A DNA stretch of 64,000 nt from Pseudarthrobacter sp. NIBRBAC000502772 (GTDB taxonomy: Bacteria; Actinomycetota; Actinomycetes; Actinomycetales; Micrococcaceae): assembly GCF_006517235.1 (NCBI RefSeq), contig NZ_CP041188.1, positions 310,001 through 374,000 on the forward strand, written 5' to 3'. The number at the start of each line of letters is the position of its first letter. The first letter of the stretch is position 1. Position numbers and translations under genes: made by a program. The notes beneath the pieces are model-generated. The model made no database searches and had not been told where the DNA came from. It saw nothing but the letters and a program-made list of their open reading frames with translations. This document shows positions 46,405 through 55,905 of this stretch, in pieces.

Positions 46405-47076
46405 ATGAAGCTGCTCCTCATCCGCCACGGACAGACCCCCGGCAACGTACTCGGCCAGCTGGACACCGCCCACCCGGGGCCGGGGCTGACCGAGCTGGGA
46501 GAACGCCAGGCCGAGGCCATGGCACGGTCCCTGGCCAACGAGCAGATAGGCGCAGTGTACGCATCCACACTTCTGCGGACCCAGATCACGGCCGCCCCGC
46601 TGTCCCGGCTCCACGGGCTTGAGGTTGAAGTCCTGGATGGGCTGCACGAGATCGAAGCAGGGGCGCTGGAGAAACTGACCGACCACGAGTCGCACATGCG
46701 CTACATGGGGACAGTGTTCGCATGGGCAGCCGGTGACCTGGACCGCCGGATGCCGGCGGGCCCGGACGGCCACGAGTTTTTCGAACGGTACGACGCCGCC
46801 ATCAACCGGATTGCCGAGCGCGCGGCCAGCAATGGTGGCTCCGCCGTCGCGGCCGTGGTGAGTCACGGCGCGGCCATCCGCACCTGGACCGGGCTCCGCG
46901 CCGCCGGCGCCGACCATGAGTTCGCGGCCCGCCATGTCCTGTCCAACACGGGCATCGTGGCCCTGGAAGGGGACCCCGGCGCAGGCTGGAAGCTGATCCA
47001 CTGGGACGGGAGCCCGGTGGGCGGCCTCGCTCTCGCGGATCCGACCGCCGAGGACCCTATGGGCGGCGCCGCGTAG
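46405..47076 (+). CDS. histidine phosphatase family protein
   Basis: 223 residues from ATG at 46405. LLLIRHGQTPGN with the phospho-accepting His at about 8, then ERQAEAMARSL, the acid/base region HEIEAGALEKL, and VVSHGAAIRTWTG with the second catalytic His, give the phosphoglycerate-mutase-like phosphatase fold. The substrate is unknown. The frame upstream is open into purB because of the shift there, but the family begins exactly at MKLLLIRHG. Confidence 0.93.
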   Translation: MKLLLIRHGQTPGNVLGQLDTAHPGPGLTELGERQAEAMARSLANEQIGAVYASTLLRTQITAAPLSRLHGLEVEVLDGLHEIEAGALEKLTDHESHMRYMGTVFAWAAGDLDRRMPAGPDGHEFFERYDAAINRIAERAASNGGSAVAAVVSHGAAIRTWTGLRAAGADHEFAARHVLSNTGIVALEGDPGAGWKLIHWDGSPVGGLALADPTAEDPMGGAA

Positions 47077-47191
47077 CCGCTGGGAAACACTGGACGCCAT
47101 GTGGCGGGGCGTCCATGATGAAGTCAGGCATGAGGCTTCCCCAAGGGACCACGGCCAGTGGTGCCAGCCCTTGCCGTGGAGGCGCAGTGGA

Positions 47192-50100
47192 ATGTCACGC
47201 GAAACCGCACCGGCTGCCCAGGGAGGGGCTGCCGGTCCGTTCGAGGCCAACGATTCCTTCTTCGCGGACTACTACGAGCACGTCGCGGCAGAGGACCTCC
47301 TGGACTACAGTCCGGAGACCCTGGGCCGGCGGGCCCGGTACCACGCGGAATTAGCGGGCATCCGCGCTCCCGGACAGTCCGTCGTCGGGGTCCTGAATGA
47401 AACCGATGCGAGCATCGTGATGGTGGTCGCCAATGACATGCCCCATCTGGTTCACTCGGTGACAGCCGAGCTGACCAGGGAGAGCGCGTCGATCCGGCTG
47501 CTCGTGCACCCCACGTTCCGGGTGCGGCGGGACCCTGAAACGCATGCGTTGCTGGACGTCGCGCATGGGCCATCGCGGGCCGGACTGACAGCGGCGAACG
47601 CCGGCCACGCGGAAATCCCGGACGTCCGCCCGGACGAGTTGGACGGCATCCAGGATGGGACCACAGAGACTTGGGTGGCCGTGGAAATCGGCCGGCTGCC
47701 TGGGGACTCGGGCGCCGAGGAAGTCATCGCGAACCTCCACGGGGTGCTGGCCGATGTTCAGGCAGTCGCCGAAGACCTCCCAGCCATCCATGCCCAGGTG
47801 ACAGCCGCCGTCGGCTCCGTTGACGGATTCCCCAGCGCCACGGACCCGGCCCCGGATCAGCTCCGGGAACTGCTGCTCTGGCTGGACAACGGCAACTTCG
47901 TGTTCCTCGGGTACAGCGAATATGAGCGCACGACGGCGGGCGGCCGGGATGCCCTGCGCGTGCGGGCGGGCGCGGGGCTGGGGCTGCTCCGGGAGGACCG
48001 TCCGGAAGGCGGGACTGGTCCGGCCTCCGGCGCACCGCACACAGCGGGGTCCGCGGAGGCAAGCCTCCTCAGCCCGCGGGCACTCACGCTCGCTACCTCG
48101 GATCTGCGTTCCTCGGTCCCCCGGCCCGCCTACCTGGACGAGATCCGTCTTCGGATCTTCGACGATGGCGGAGCCGTGGCCGGAGAGCGGCGCTTTGTGG
48201 GCCTGCTCGCTCCGGGCGCCACCGGCCAGTCCGTACGCCGCATTCCGGTGGTCCGGGACAAGGTCCTGGCCGTGCAGGAGCACCTTGGTTTCAAGACTGC
48301 CTCGCACCAGGGCAAGGAACTGCTGGCGGTGCTGGAGTCGTTCCCACTCGACGAACTGTTCCATATGGAACAGCTCGATCTGGCCCAGCTGGCCACGGAG
48401 ATCCTGCGCCTGCAGCAGCGCCGCCAAACGCGGCTTTTCCTGCGGCCGGACAGCATCGGCCGCTTCATGTCCGCCCTGGTTTTCCTTCCCCGGCGCCGCT
48501 ACAACACTGCGGTCCGGCTCAGGATCGAGCAGGAACTCAGGCACGCCTTCAAATCCCCGTCCATCGAGTTCGAGGTCCGGCTAGGCGACTCCCCTATGGC
48601 CCGGGTGTTCTTCCGGATCCTGCTGGGCCCCGGGACGCCAGCGCCCGACGTCGACCCCCTGGAGCTGGAGCGGCGTGTAGTGGCGGCAAGCCGCTCGTGG
48701 ACGGAGGGCCTGGACGAGTCCCTCCGTGACCGATTCACCGCAGAGGAGGCGGCGCGGCTCTCGACACTGTGGCAGGGCTCGTTTCCGCCCGGCTACCGTG
48801 CGGACCATGACGCCGAGGACACGGTCCGCGACATCGCCGCCTTCGAGGAATTCGACCTTGACGGGACGGGCGGGCGGGCGCTGGACAACCCTTTGTTGAC
48901 TGTCTATGTCCGGCCGGAAGCCACGCGGCCGCCGGCAGAGGACGCGCGGATGCGCCTCTACCTGACCAGCGCCCAGAGCCTTACCCGGTTCCTGCCATTC
49001 CTCCACAACCTGGGGCTTGAGGTGCTGGACCAACGTCCCTTTGAGCTTCGGCGCGCCAACGGACAGGACCTCTTCCTCTACGACCTCGGGCTGAAGTACC
49101 CGCCCGGCATCGATCCCCTGGAAACCAGCATGCTGTTGGCGGATTCGTTCTGCGCGGCCATGCGCGGAGACATCGAGTCGGACGGCTTCGATGCCCTGGT
49201 GATCAGGGAGAAGGTCAGCTGGCGCCAGGCCGTGGTCCTCCGCAGCTACGCCAAATACCTGCAGCAACTGGGCACCCTGAATTCCTACGGCTTCATGGCG
49301 GACACCCTGCTGTCCAACACCCGGGCCACGCACGCACTGCTCGCGCTGTTCCACGCCAAATTCGTTCCCGGCATTGACTGGACCCGGCGCCTCCGCGACA
49401 CGGCCGCCGCCAGGAAGGAACTGATGGCCGCGATCGAGGAAATCCCCAGCCTCGACGCCGACCGGCTGCTCCGAATGTTCATGAACCTGATCGAGGCCAC
49501 ACTCAGAACCAACTACTTCCTGGACAGGCCCCATGTGAGCTTCAAGCTCAGCCCGGCCGCCATCCCCAACGCACCGCTTCCGAGGCCCAAGTTCGAAATC
49601 TGGGTGTACTCGCCGCGAGTGGAAGGGGTTCACCTGCGGTTCGGCATGTTGGCCCGCGGCGGCCTGCGCTGGTCGAACCGCAGCGAGGACTTCCGCACCG
49701 AAGTCCTGGGGCTGGTCAAGGCCCAGAACGTCAAGAACTCGGTCATTGTGCCCACCGGGGCCAAAGGCGGCTTCTACGCCAAACGGCTTCCGGATCCTGC
49801 GATTGACCGGGCCGCCTGGATGGCCGAGGGGCAGGAAAGCTACCGGATCTTCATCAGGGGAATGCTCGATCTCACGGACAACCTGCTTGGTTCCGGAAAC
49901 GGCGGCACGGTGGTGGCCCCCAAGAATGTGGTCCGTCACGACGGCGACGATTACTACCTGGTGGTGGCCGCAGACAAGGGGACGGCTGCTTTTTCGGACA
50001 CCGCCAACGAGGTGGCCCACGCGTACGGCTTCTGGCTCGACGATGCCTTCGCCTCCGGCGGGTCCGTAGGCTACGACCACAAGGAAATGGGCATCACGGC

Positions 50101-52081
50101 CCGCGGCGTGTGGGCGTCGGTGAAGCAGCACTTCAGCGAGCTGGGCCTGGACACGCAGCGGGAGGATTTCACGGTCGCGGGCATCGGCGACATGAGCGGC
50201 GACGTCTTCGGCAACGGGATGCTGCTCTCCCGCCATATCGTGCTGGTGGCGGCCTTCGACCACCGGCACATCTTCCTGGACCCAAACCCCGATCCGGACA
50301 CCTCCTATGCGGAACGCCGGCGGCTTTTCGGGCTGCCCCGGTCCTCCTGGGCCGACTATGACGCCCGGGCCATCAGCGCGGGCGGCGGCGTCTACGCCCG
50401 GTCCGCAAAGACCGTCCCAATCAGCGATCCGGTCCGGATCGCGCTGGGCCTCGAAAGTGGCCGGAGCAGCATGGCGCCGCAGGAACTCCTGCAGGCCATC
50501 CTCCGCGCGCCGGTGGATCTGATCTACAACGGCGGCATCGGCACGTACATCAAGGCCTCCAGCGAAACCCAGGCCGAGGTGGGAGACAAAGCCAACGACG
50601 CCATCCGCATCAACGGACACGAACTGCGGGCCCGGGTCATCGCCGAAGGCGGGAACCTTGGCGTCACCCAGCGGGGCCGGATCGAAGCCGCGCTGCACGG
50701 AGTCCTCCTGAACACCGACGCAATCGACAACTCGGCCGGCGTCGACTGTTCCGACCACGAGGTCAACATCAAGATCTTCGTCGATGCGATGATCGCGGCA
50801 GGACTGATGCGCCGGGAGGAGCGGACCGGGTTCCTGCATTCGCTCACCGATGAGGTGGCCAGGCTCGTCCTGAAGGACAACACCGAGCAAAACGCGCTCC
50901 TCGTGGCCGAGCGGCAGCTGGTGCTGAACTGGAGCCCCGGCTTCGAACGGACCATGGACTGGCTGGAATCCACCACGGACCTGGACCGGAACCTTGAGGG
51001 ACTGCCAAGCACGGAGGCGCTGCATGCCCGCCTGCAGCGCGGGGAAGGGCTGACCTCCCCGGAACTCTCCGTGCTGGCCGCCTACGCCAAGATCGAACTG
51101 GCCCGGGAACTGAATGCCAGCGACCTGGCCGATGACCCCTGGTTCAGGCAGACGCTGCGCAGCTACTTCCCGCGCCAGATCGTGGAACGCTTCGGCGACG
51201 AGCTGGACAGGCATCCACTGCGCCGCGAGATCGTGGGCACCGTCATGGCCAACGACATCGTCAATATCGGCGGAATTACTTTCGCGTTCCGCGCCATCGA
51301 GGAAACCACGGCCAGCGCCGCCGCCGTTGCCAGGGCCTTCGTGGTCCTGCGGGAGGCTTACGATCTGGATTCGATAGTCGCGGCCCTGGCCGCACTTCCC
51401 CCGGAATTCCCCAGCAAGGAAAGCGCCGGGGTGGCCCTGCACATGCGCAGGCTTTTGGACCGCGCCACCCGCTGGTATGTGACCCATGACCACAGGGACC
51501 AGCCGATCTCCGAAGCCCTGGCCCGGATCAAGCCGACGCTCGACATCCTGCGAACCAAGACCTCGCACTACTTGCGCGGGGCCGATCTTGACCTTGTGGA
51601 GGACCGCCTGGCGCACTGGGACAGCGTCGGTCTGCCCGCGGAGCTCGGCAAGCGGGCGTCTGATTTGCTGGAAAGCTTCGGTCTCCTGGACATCTCGCTC
51701 ATCTCGGAACAAGTCCGGGAGCCCGTCACCGCGATCATCGACGTCCACTACGCAATCTTCGAGCGCATTGGCGTGGTCAGGTTGTTGCTTCGCATCACGG
51801 ACCTCCCCAGGGCGAACCGCTGGGAAGCCCTTGCCCGGGCGGCGCTGCGTGACGATGCCTATTCGGCCGGCGCCGACATGACCACGTCCGTCATGAAGTC
51901 CACTCCGCCACAAGCTGCAGGAGTCGATGCCGTGGAACGGATCGTGGCATGGGAGCGCGGGTACCAGGAGCAGCTGGCCCGGATCAAGGACACGTTTGCC
52001 GAAGTGACCAAACCAGGGGATGTGGACATCGCTTCGATCTCCGTCGCCCTGAAGCTGCTGCGAACCCTGGTCCGCCGGTAG
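47192..52081 (+). CDS. gdh: NAD-specific glutamate dehydrogenase (large, 180-kDa class)
   Basis: 1629 residues, the size of the large NAD-GDH class known from Streptomyces and Pseudomonas. It deaminates glutamate to 2-oxoglutarate, mainly in catabolism. The long N-terminal part (about 1-700) has ACT-like regulatory repeats. The catalytic part has HLRFGMLARGGLRWSNRSED, KGGFYAKRLP, the glycine-rich DMSGDVFGNGMLLSRH and DLIYNGGIGTYIKAS. ATG at 47192 with GGAGG upstream; the frame extends to 47099 without a better start. Alone on its strand between unrelated genes. The large antisense open frames over it are composition artefacts. Confidence 0.96.
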   Translation: MSRETAPAAQGGAAGPFEANDSFFADYYEHVAAEDLLDYSPETLGRRARYHAELAGIRAPGQSVVGVLNETDASIVMVVANDMPHLVHSVTAELTRESASIRLLVHPTFRVRRDPETHALLDVAHGPSRAGLTAANAGHAEIPDVRPDELDGIQDGTTETWVAVEIGRLPGDSGAEEVIANLHGVLADVQAVAEDLPAIHAQVTAAVGSVDGFPSATDPAPDQLRELLLWLDNGNFVFLGYSEYERTTAGGRDALRVRAGAGLGLLREDRPEGGTGPASGAPHTAGSAEASLLSPRALTLATSDLRSSVPRPAYLDEIRLRIFDDGGAVAGERRFVGLLAPGATGQSVRRIPVVRDKVLAVQEHLGFKTASHQGKELLAVLESFPLDELFHMEQLDLAQLATEILRLQQRRQTRLFLRPDSIGRFMSALVFLPRRRYNTAVRLRIEQELRHAFKSPSIEFEVRLGDSPMARVFFRILLGPGTPAPDVDPLELERRVVAASRSWTEGLDESLRDRFTAEEAARLSTLWQGSFPPGYRADHDAEDTVRDIAAFEEFDLDGTGGRALDNPLLTVYVRPEATRPPAEDARMRLYLTSAQSLTRFLPFLHNLGLEVLDQRPFELRRANGQDLFLYDLGLKYPPGIDPLETSMLLADSFCAAMRGDIESDGFDALVIREKVSWRQAVVLRSYAKYLQQLGTLNSYGFMADTLLSNTRATHALLALFHAKFVPGIDWTRRLRDTAAARKELMAAIEEIPSLDADRLLRMFMNLIEATLRTNYFLDRPHVSFKLSPAAIPNAPLPRPKFEIWVYSPRVEGVHLRFGMLARGGLRWSNRSEDFRTEVLGLVKAQNVKNSVIVPTGAKGGFYAKRLPDPAIDRAAWMAEGQESYRIFIRGMLDLTDNLLGSGNGGTVVAPKNVVRHDGDDYYLVVAADKGTAAFSDTANEVAHAYGFWLDDAFASGGSVGYDHKEMGITARGVWASVKQHFSELGLDTQREDFTVAGIGDMSGDVFGNGMLLSRHIVLVAAFDHRHIFLDPNPDPDTSYAERRRLFGLPRSSWADYDARAISAGGGVYARSAKTVPISDPVRIALGLESGRSSMAPQELLQAILRAPVDLIYNGGIGTYIKASSETQAEVGDKANDAIRINGHELRARVIAEGGNLGVTQRGRIEAALHGVLLNTDAIDNSAGVDCSDHEVNIKIFVDAMIAAGLMRREERTGFLHSLTDEVARLVLKDNTEQNALLVAERQLVLNWSPGFERTMDWLESTTDLDRNLEGLPSTEALHARLQRGEGLTSPELSVLAAYAKIELARELNASDLADDPWFRQTLRSYFPRQIVERFGDELDRHPLRREIVGTVMANDIVNIGGITFAFRAIEETTASAAAVARAFVVLREAYDLDSIVAALAALPPEFPSKESAGVALHMRRLLDRATRWYVTHDHRDQPISEALARIKPTLDILRTKTSHYLRGADLDLVEDRLAHWDSVGLPAELGKRASDLLESFGLLDISLISEQVREPVTAIIDVHYAIFERIGVVRLLLRITDLPRANRWEALARAALRDDAYSAGADMTTSVMKSTPPQAAGVDAVERIVAWERGYQEQLARIKDTFAEVTKPGDVDIASISVALKLLRTLVRR

Positions 52082-52178
52082 CCCGTAGTTCTCCGGACGC
52101 TTACGCCAAGGAAACACCACGGTAACCGCGGCTTCGTAGGCTTGATGTGCATAACCCCTTCGGCGAAAGAGGCTCGCG

Positions 52179-52682
52179 ATGCAGACCAACCCACGGCTCA
52201 ACATCAGGCAGGTCACCTGGGCCAACCCTGTGGGTGCCGATCTGCGCAGGGCCCAGCAGGCGGAACTGGACGCCCGCTTCGGTACCCCTGACCACGAACC
52301 GGGGACCCCGCCGTCGGGCGCTGACTGTGCCGTGTTCCTGGTGGCGTACGACAAAGGCTCGGGACAGCCCGTGGGCTGCGGCGGACTCAGGCTGCTGGAC
52401 AGCGCCACGGCCGAAATCAAGCGGCTCTACGTGCTCCCGTATACGCGCGGCTCTGGCGTTGCCAGCTCCATCCTGGCTGCCCTCGAAGCGGAGGCGCACA
52501 AGCAGGGCATCACGCGCATCAAGGCCGAAGCAGGCTCGGCGCAGCCGGACGGCCGGAACTTCTACGAGAACTCCGGCTTCGATTCCGTCCCCAACTTCGG
52601 CGCTTACGTGGGCGTGGAGCACTCTTACTGCTACGCCAAGTCGATTGACTCGCACAGCGCCGCCCACACTGCCATGGCCTGA
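52179..52682 (+). CDS. GNAT family N-acetyltransferase
   Basis: 167 residues. The acetyl-CoA loop is IKRLYVLPYTRGSGVASSIL (motif A, about 84-103), followed by KAEAGSAQPDGRNFYENSGF (motif B region). The N-terminus is a polar strand and helix. Substrate unknown. It stands between NAD-GDH and a thioesterase with gaps of 97 and 75 bases. Confidence 0.9.
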   Translation: MQTNPRLNIRQVTWANPVGADLRRAQQAELDARFGTPDHEPGTPPSGADCAVFLVAYDKGSGQPVGCGGLRLLDSATAEIKRLYVLPYTRGSGVASSILAALEAEAHKQGITRIKAEAGSAQPDGRNFYENSGFDSVPNFGAYVGVEHSYCYAKSIDSHSAAHTAMA

Positions 52683-52757
52683 GCCAAATCCGGGCGGCGG
52701 TCCGTTAACAACAACTGCCACCACGTAACCTGCGCCGCTGCACGCTAACCTCGCCAT

Positions 52758-53192
52758 ATGGAATCCACTGACATCACCTTCCGCACCCGCAAATGGATCC
52801 GGCCGGAGGACCTGAACGCCAACGGGACCCTCTTCGGCGGAAGCCTGCTGAAATGGATCGATGAGGAAGCCGCAATCTACGCCATCCTCCAGCTTGGCAA
52901 CGGCCGTGCGGTCACGAAGTACATCTCGGAGATCAACTTCGTGAGCTCCGCGGTTCAGGGAGACCTGGTGGAAATGGGCCTGACGGCGACGCGCTTCGGA
53001 CGGACGTCATTGACTATGCGCGCCGAAGTCCGCAACATGATAACGCGCCAAAGCATCCTCACCATCGAAGAGATCGTCTTTGTGAACCTCAGCCCGGCCG
53101 GCAAGCCCGAGCCCCACGGCTACACCGAAATCACCTATGAGCGGGACCGGATTCCCACGCATCACCTGACGGAAACCCTCATTCAGGACTGA
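52758..53192 (+). CDS. acyl-CoA thioesterase (hotdog fold)
   Basis: 144 residues, one hotdog domain. RPEDLNANGTLFGGSLLKWIDEEAA (about 15-40) carries the conserved Asn-Gly and the Asp of the YciA/BFIT-type active site. INFVSSAVQGDLVEMGLTAT and EEIVFVNLSPAGKP follow. It hydrolyses acyl-CoA to free CoA and acid; the chain length is not readable. Start ATG at 52758. Confidence 0.93.
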   Translation: MESTDITFRTRKWIRPEDLNANGTLFGGSLLKWIDEEAAIYAILQLGNGRAVTKYISEINFVSSAVQGDLVEMGLTATRFGRTSLTMRAEVRNMITRQSILTIEEIVFVNLSPAGKPEPHGYTEITYERDRIPTHHLTETLIQD

Positions 53193-53205
53193 CGACGGCG
53201 GGACG

Positions 53206-53230
53206 CGCCCCGCGCGGGCTGGGCGGGGCG
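53206..53230 (+). terminator. GC hairpin after thioesterase
   Basis: CGCCCCGC (53206-53213) pairs with GCGGGGCG (53223-53230), 9-base loop, 13 bases after the stop. No T-run, so it is only a candidate. Confidence 0.35.
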
Positions 53231-53337
53231 GGTGAGACCTGAGCGGGCGTGCCGGCAGTCGGGGCGCCGGCCGTTTGCGATGGATCCCTGGGACGTACGG
53301 CATAGGATCGATAGCCGGACCCATTGAAAGGACCCTC

Positions 53338-53964
53338 TTGGCCAAGCTCTACTTCCGCTACGGCGCCATGAACTCAGGAAAGTCCACCGGGCTCCTGCAG
53401 GCCGCCTTCAACTACGAGGAGCGGGGCCAGCGTGTCCTTCTCGCCAAGCCCGACGTGGACACCAAAGGCGATACGGACATTGTGTCCCGTCTGGGCATGA
53501 CCCGGTCCGTGGACTTCCTGATCTCCGCCACCACCCCCGTGCGCGAGCTCTTTGCCGCCCATGCGGCCGGCGATGACCCCGATGCCCTGCTGGAGCACGT
53601 GGACCAGAAGCCGGTAGCCTGCCTGCTGGTGGACGAGGCCCAGTTCCTGACCCCGGACCAGGTGGATGACCTGTTCCGCATCGCCGTCCTGGACAACGTG
53701 CCGGTTCTCGCCTACGGCATCAGGACAGACTTCCTGACCCGCGCCTTCCCGGGATCGCGCCGGCTTATGGAGGTCGCCCACACGCTGGAAGAGCTCAAGA
53801 CCATTTGCCGGTGCGGGCGCAAAGCCATCTTCAACACCCGGCGCGTTGGCAACGAGGTGGTGTTCGACGGCGACCAGGTCGCCATCGACGGCCAGGACGT
53901 CTGGTACGAATCCCTGTGCGGCTCCTGCTACCTCGAGGAGTCCGGCGGCCGCCTGGGCTCGTGA
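53338..53964 (+). CDS. tdk: thymidine kinase
   Basis: 208 residues from TTG at 53338 with AAAGGA six bases upstream. YGAMNSGKSTGLLQ is the P-loop, LLVDEAQFL the Walker B Asp-Glu with the catalytic Glu, and YGIRTDFLTRAF the lasso-adjacent region. CRCGRKA (near 158) and CGSC (near 196) are the zinc cysteine pairs. It phosphorylates thymidine in the salvage pathway; type II, tetrameric. The upstream frame from 53275 lacks a ribosome site. Confidence 0.95.
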   Translation: MAKLYFRYGAMNSGKSTGLLQAAFNYEERGQRVLLAKPDVDTKGDTDIVSRLGMTRSVDFLISATTPVRELFAAHAAGDDPDALLEHVDQKPVACLLVDEAQFLTPDQVDDLFRIAVLDNVPVLAYGIRTDFLTRAFPGSRRLMEVAHTLEELKTICRCGRKAIFNTRRVGNEVVFDGDQVAIDGQDVWYESLCGSCYLEESGGRLGS

Positions 53965-54042
53965 GTTTGCCCCCGCCACCTGTTCCCACAATCGGAACGG
54001 CAGGGCAACGCCGCCGAAACACCCCGCTGTGATCCTTGAGGC

Positions 54043-54888
54043 ATGAAGCCCAACGCAAGGAACCCTGCCGCGGCTGATTTGAGCTGCGAAGTCTGCGGCC
54101 TGATGCCGGAACCCACCAAGACCCGCCTGACCTTGGCCAACGTGGCCGTTATGCTCCCGATCGAACTGCTGGTCCACGCCCTCGTGGTGGGAACGCACCT
54201 GCCGTATCTTGCCAAGGTGCTGGTCCTCACGCTCACGGCCACAGTGCTGGTGATCTGGGTGGCGGAGCCGTCCGCCGCCCGGCTGCTCCGCGGCTGGCTG
54301 CACGCGCCGACGCTGCGGCACCACAGGAAGCTGGGCAGCGCACCGTCGTTGTGGCGGGCGCGCACGGTGCTCCAGGACCACCCGGGTTCGCTGCAGAAAA
54401 TCACCCGGGCGCTGGCCCGCCTGGACACCAACATCCTCAGCATCCACGTCCACCCCGTTGAAGGGGGCGTGCTGGACGAGTTTGTGCTCTCGGCGCCGGG
54501 GAACCTCAGTGAACGGCACCTGCTGGAGGCACTGCACGACGGCGGCGGCTCGAGTTCGCGGGTCTGGCCCACCACCGCGCTGGCCATGGCGGACGGCCAG
54601 ACGAAGGCGCTGAGCCTGGCGGCACGGATCGCCGACGCCCCGGACGAGCTGCCGCTGGCGGTGGCCGAGCTGCTTCGCGCCCGCATCCTCACCCCCGCAG
54701 AGGCCACCCTGGAAGCGGACGACGCCGGGACCCGCCTGAAGATCCCCACCGCCTGGCACGGCCCCATCACCTTCGCCCGTCCCGGCGAACCCTTCACGCC
54801 CGCCGAGTCAGCCCGCGCGCACCGGCTCGCCGAGCTCGCCGAAATCCTGGCCCACCGGCCGGCGCCTGCCCAAGTGACCGGCACTTAA
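54043..54888 (+). CDS. membrane protein with two helices and an ACT domain
   Basis: 281 residues. CEVC at 15-18 may bind metal. Two transmembrane helices (about 31-50 and 55-75) are followed by an ACT domain at about 105-152 (RARTVLQDHPGSLQKITRAL, then NILSIHVHPVEGGVLDEFVLS). Residues 180-280 are a helical tail. ACT domains bind amino acids or other small ligands, usually in soluble enzymes, so a membrane-linked one is unusual. The function is not known. It could sense a ligand at the cytoplasmic face. Confidence 0.85.
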   Translation: MKPNARNPAAADLSCEVCGLMPEPTKTRLTLANVAVMLPIELLVHALVVGTHLPYLAKVLVLTLTATVLVIWVAEPSAARLLRGWLHAPTLRHHRKLGSAPSLWRARTVLQDHPGSLQKITRALARLDTNILSIHVHPVEGGVLDEFVLSAPGNLSERHLLEALHDGGGSSSRVWPTTALAMADGQTKALSLAARIADAPDELPLAVAELLRARILTPAEATLEADDAGTRLKIPTAWHGPITFARPGEPFTPAESARAHRLAELAEILAHRPAPAQVTGT

Positions 54889-54938
54889 CATTGTCATCTC
54901 CGCGTTTGACGACGTTAACTGCGAGCTAGTTGGGCCGG

Positions 54939-55856
54939 TTACATCCGGATGGTGAGCGCGCCGGGCTCAATGGTCATCAGGACGTGCTTGCCGTCGCCTT
55001 CGTGGTCGCCGTCGAGCTGATAGTCATCGTTGTGCTCAAGTGTGACCTCTACGGTTTTGCCCTGGTAGTACTCCACGGACGTGTCCTTGCCGCGGCCCTT
55101 GCCGATCATGCCGGCCACCACGGAGAACCACCCGAATTTCCCCCTCGGTGCCAGCACGGCCACGTCCAGCAGGCCGTCATCCATCTTGGCTTCCGGGAAG
55201 ATCTCCAGTCCGCCCTGGACCTTGCCGCAGTTTCCCACCATCACGCTGCGGACACCGCGGTGAACCACTGTTTTGCCGTCGAGGACGATGGTTGCCTTCA
55301 CCGGTTTGCCGGGCAGGTTCCGGATGCCGGCGTCCACGTAGGCCAGCCAGCCCACCTTTTCCTTGAGGTCCTCATTGGTGTCCGCCATGATGGTGGCGTC
55401 GTAGCCCACTCCGGCCATGACCAGGAAGACCTGTTCCTTGTCCGGATCATTGCGGGCGGCCCGGACCACGTCGATCTTCCGCTCCGTGCCCGCCAGGGCC
55501 CCGGCCATGGCGCCGTCAAAGTCGGTAACGTCCATCCCCAGGTTCCGGGCCAGTAGGTTTCCGGTGCCGAACGGAAGCAACCCCATGGGCACGTCCCCGC
55601 CGGAAAGGACCTCGGCCACACACCGCACGGTGCCGTCGCCGCCGGCAGCAATAACGACGTCGGCCCCTTGCTTGAGTGCCTCCTTCGCCTGGCCGACGCC
55701 GGGGTCCTCCTTGGTGGTCTCCAGCCAGATGGGATCGCCCCAGCCGTTCTCCGAGCAATGCTTGGCCACCAGGGCACGGACGTCGATGTCCACCGGCTTG
55801 GCAGGATTGATGATGATGGCCGGGCGCTTGGGGGAAGTGGAGCTGTTGGCTGTCAT
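54939..55856 (-). CDS. diacylglycerol kinase family lipid kinase
   Basis: 305 residues from ATG at 55856 (AAGGA upstream); an ATG at 55874 lacks a site. AIIINPAKP starts the first strand, VVIAAGGDGTVRCVAEVL is the nucleotide-binding GGDGT loop, and LGLLPFGTGNLLARNLGM the lipid-kinase motif, as in DagK/YegS-like enzymes. It phosphorylates diacylglycerol or a related lipid. It follows the transhydrogenase genes on the same strand, 49 bases from pntB. Confidence 0.93.
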   Translation of the reverse strand: MTANSSTSPKRPAIIINPAKPVDIDVRALVAKHCSENGWGDPIWLETTKEDPGVGQAKEALKQGADVVIAAGGDGTVRCVAEVLSGGDVPMGLLPFGTGNLLARNLGMDVTDFDGAMAGALAGTERKIDVVRAARNDPDKEQVFLVMAGVGYDATIMADTNEDLKEKVGWLAYVDAGIRNLPGKPVKATIVLDGKTVVHRGVRSVMVGNCGKVQGGLEIFPEAKMDDGLLDVAVLAPRGKFGWFSVVAGMIGKGRGKDTSVEYYQGKTVEVTLEHNDDYQLDGDHEGDGKHVLMTIEPGALTIRM

Positions 55857-55905
55857 GGTGTCCTTCGCTGACATGGGAATTGGGCCTTGGGGACAGCGTA
55901 CTTCG

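Noticed and set aside
44869-47250. Open frame of about 790 codons antisense to purB and the histidine phosphatase
   Set aside because: Same composition artefact; the sense genes have recognisable catalytic motifs.
48581-52420. Very long open frame (about 1279 codons) antisense to NAD-GDH
   Set aside because: High GC makes stop codons rare opposite well-coded genes. Its protein is low-complexity Gly/Arg/His/Gln-rich with no domains, and the sense strand encodes a clear GDH.
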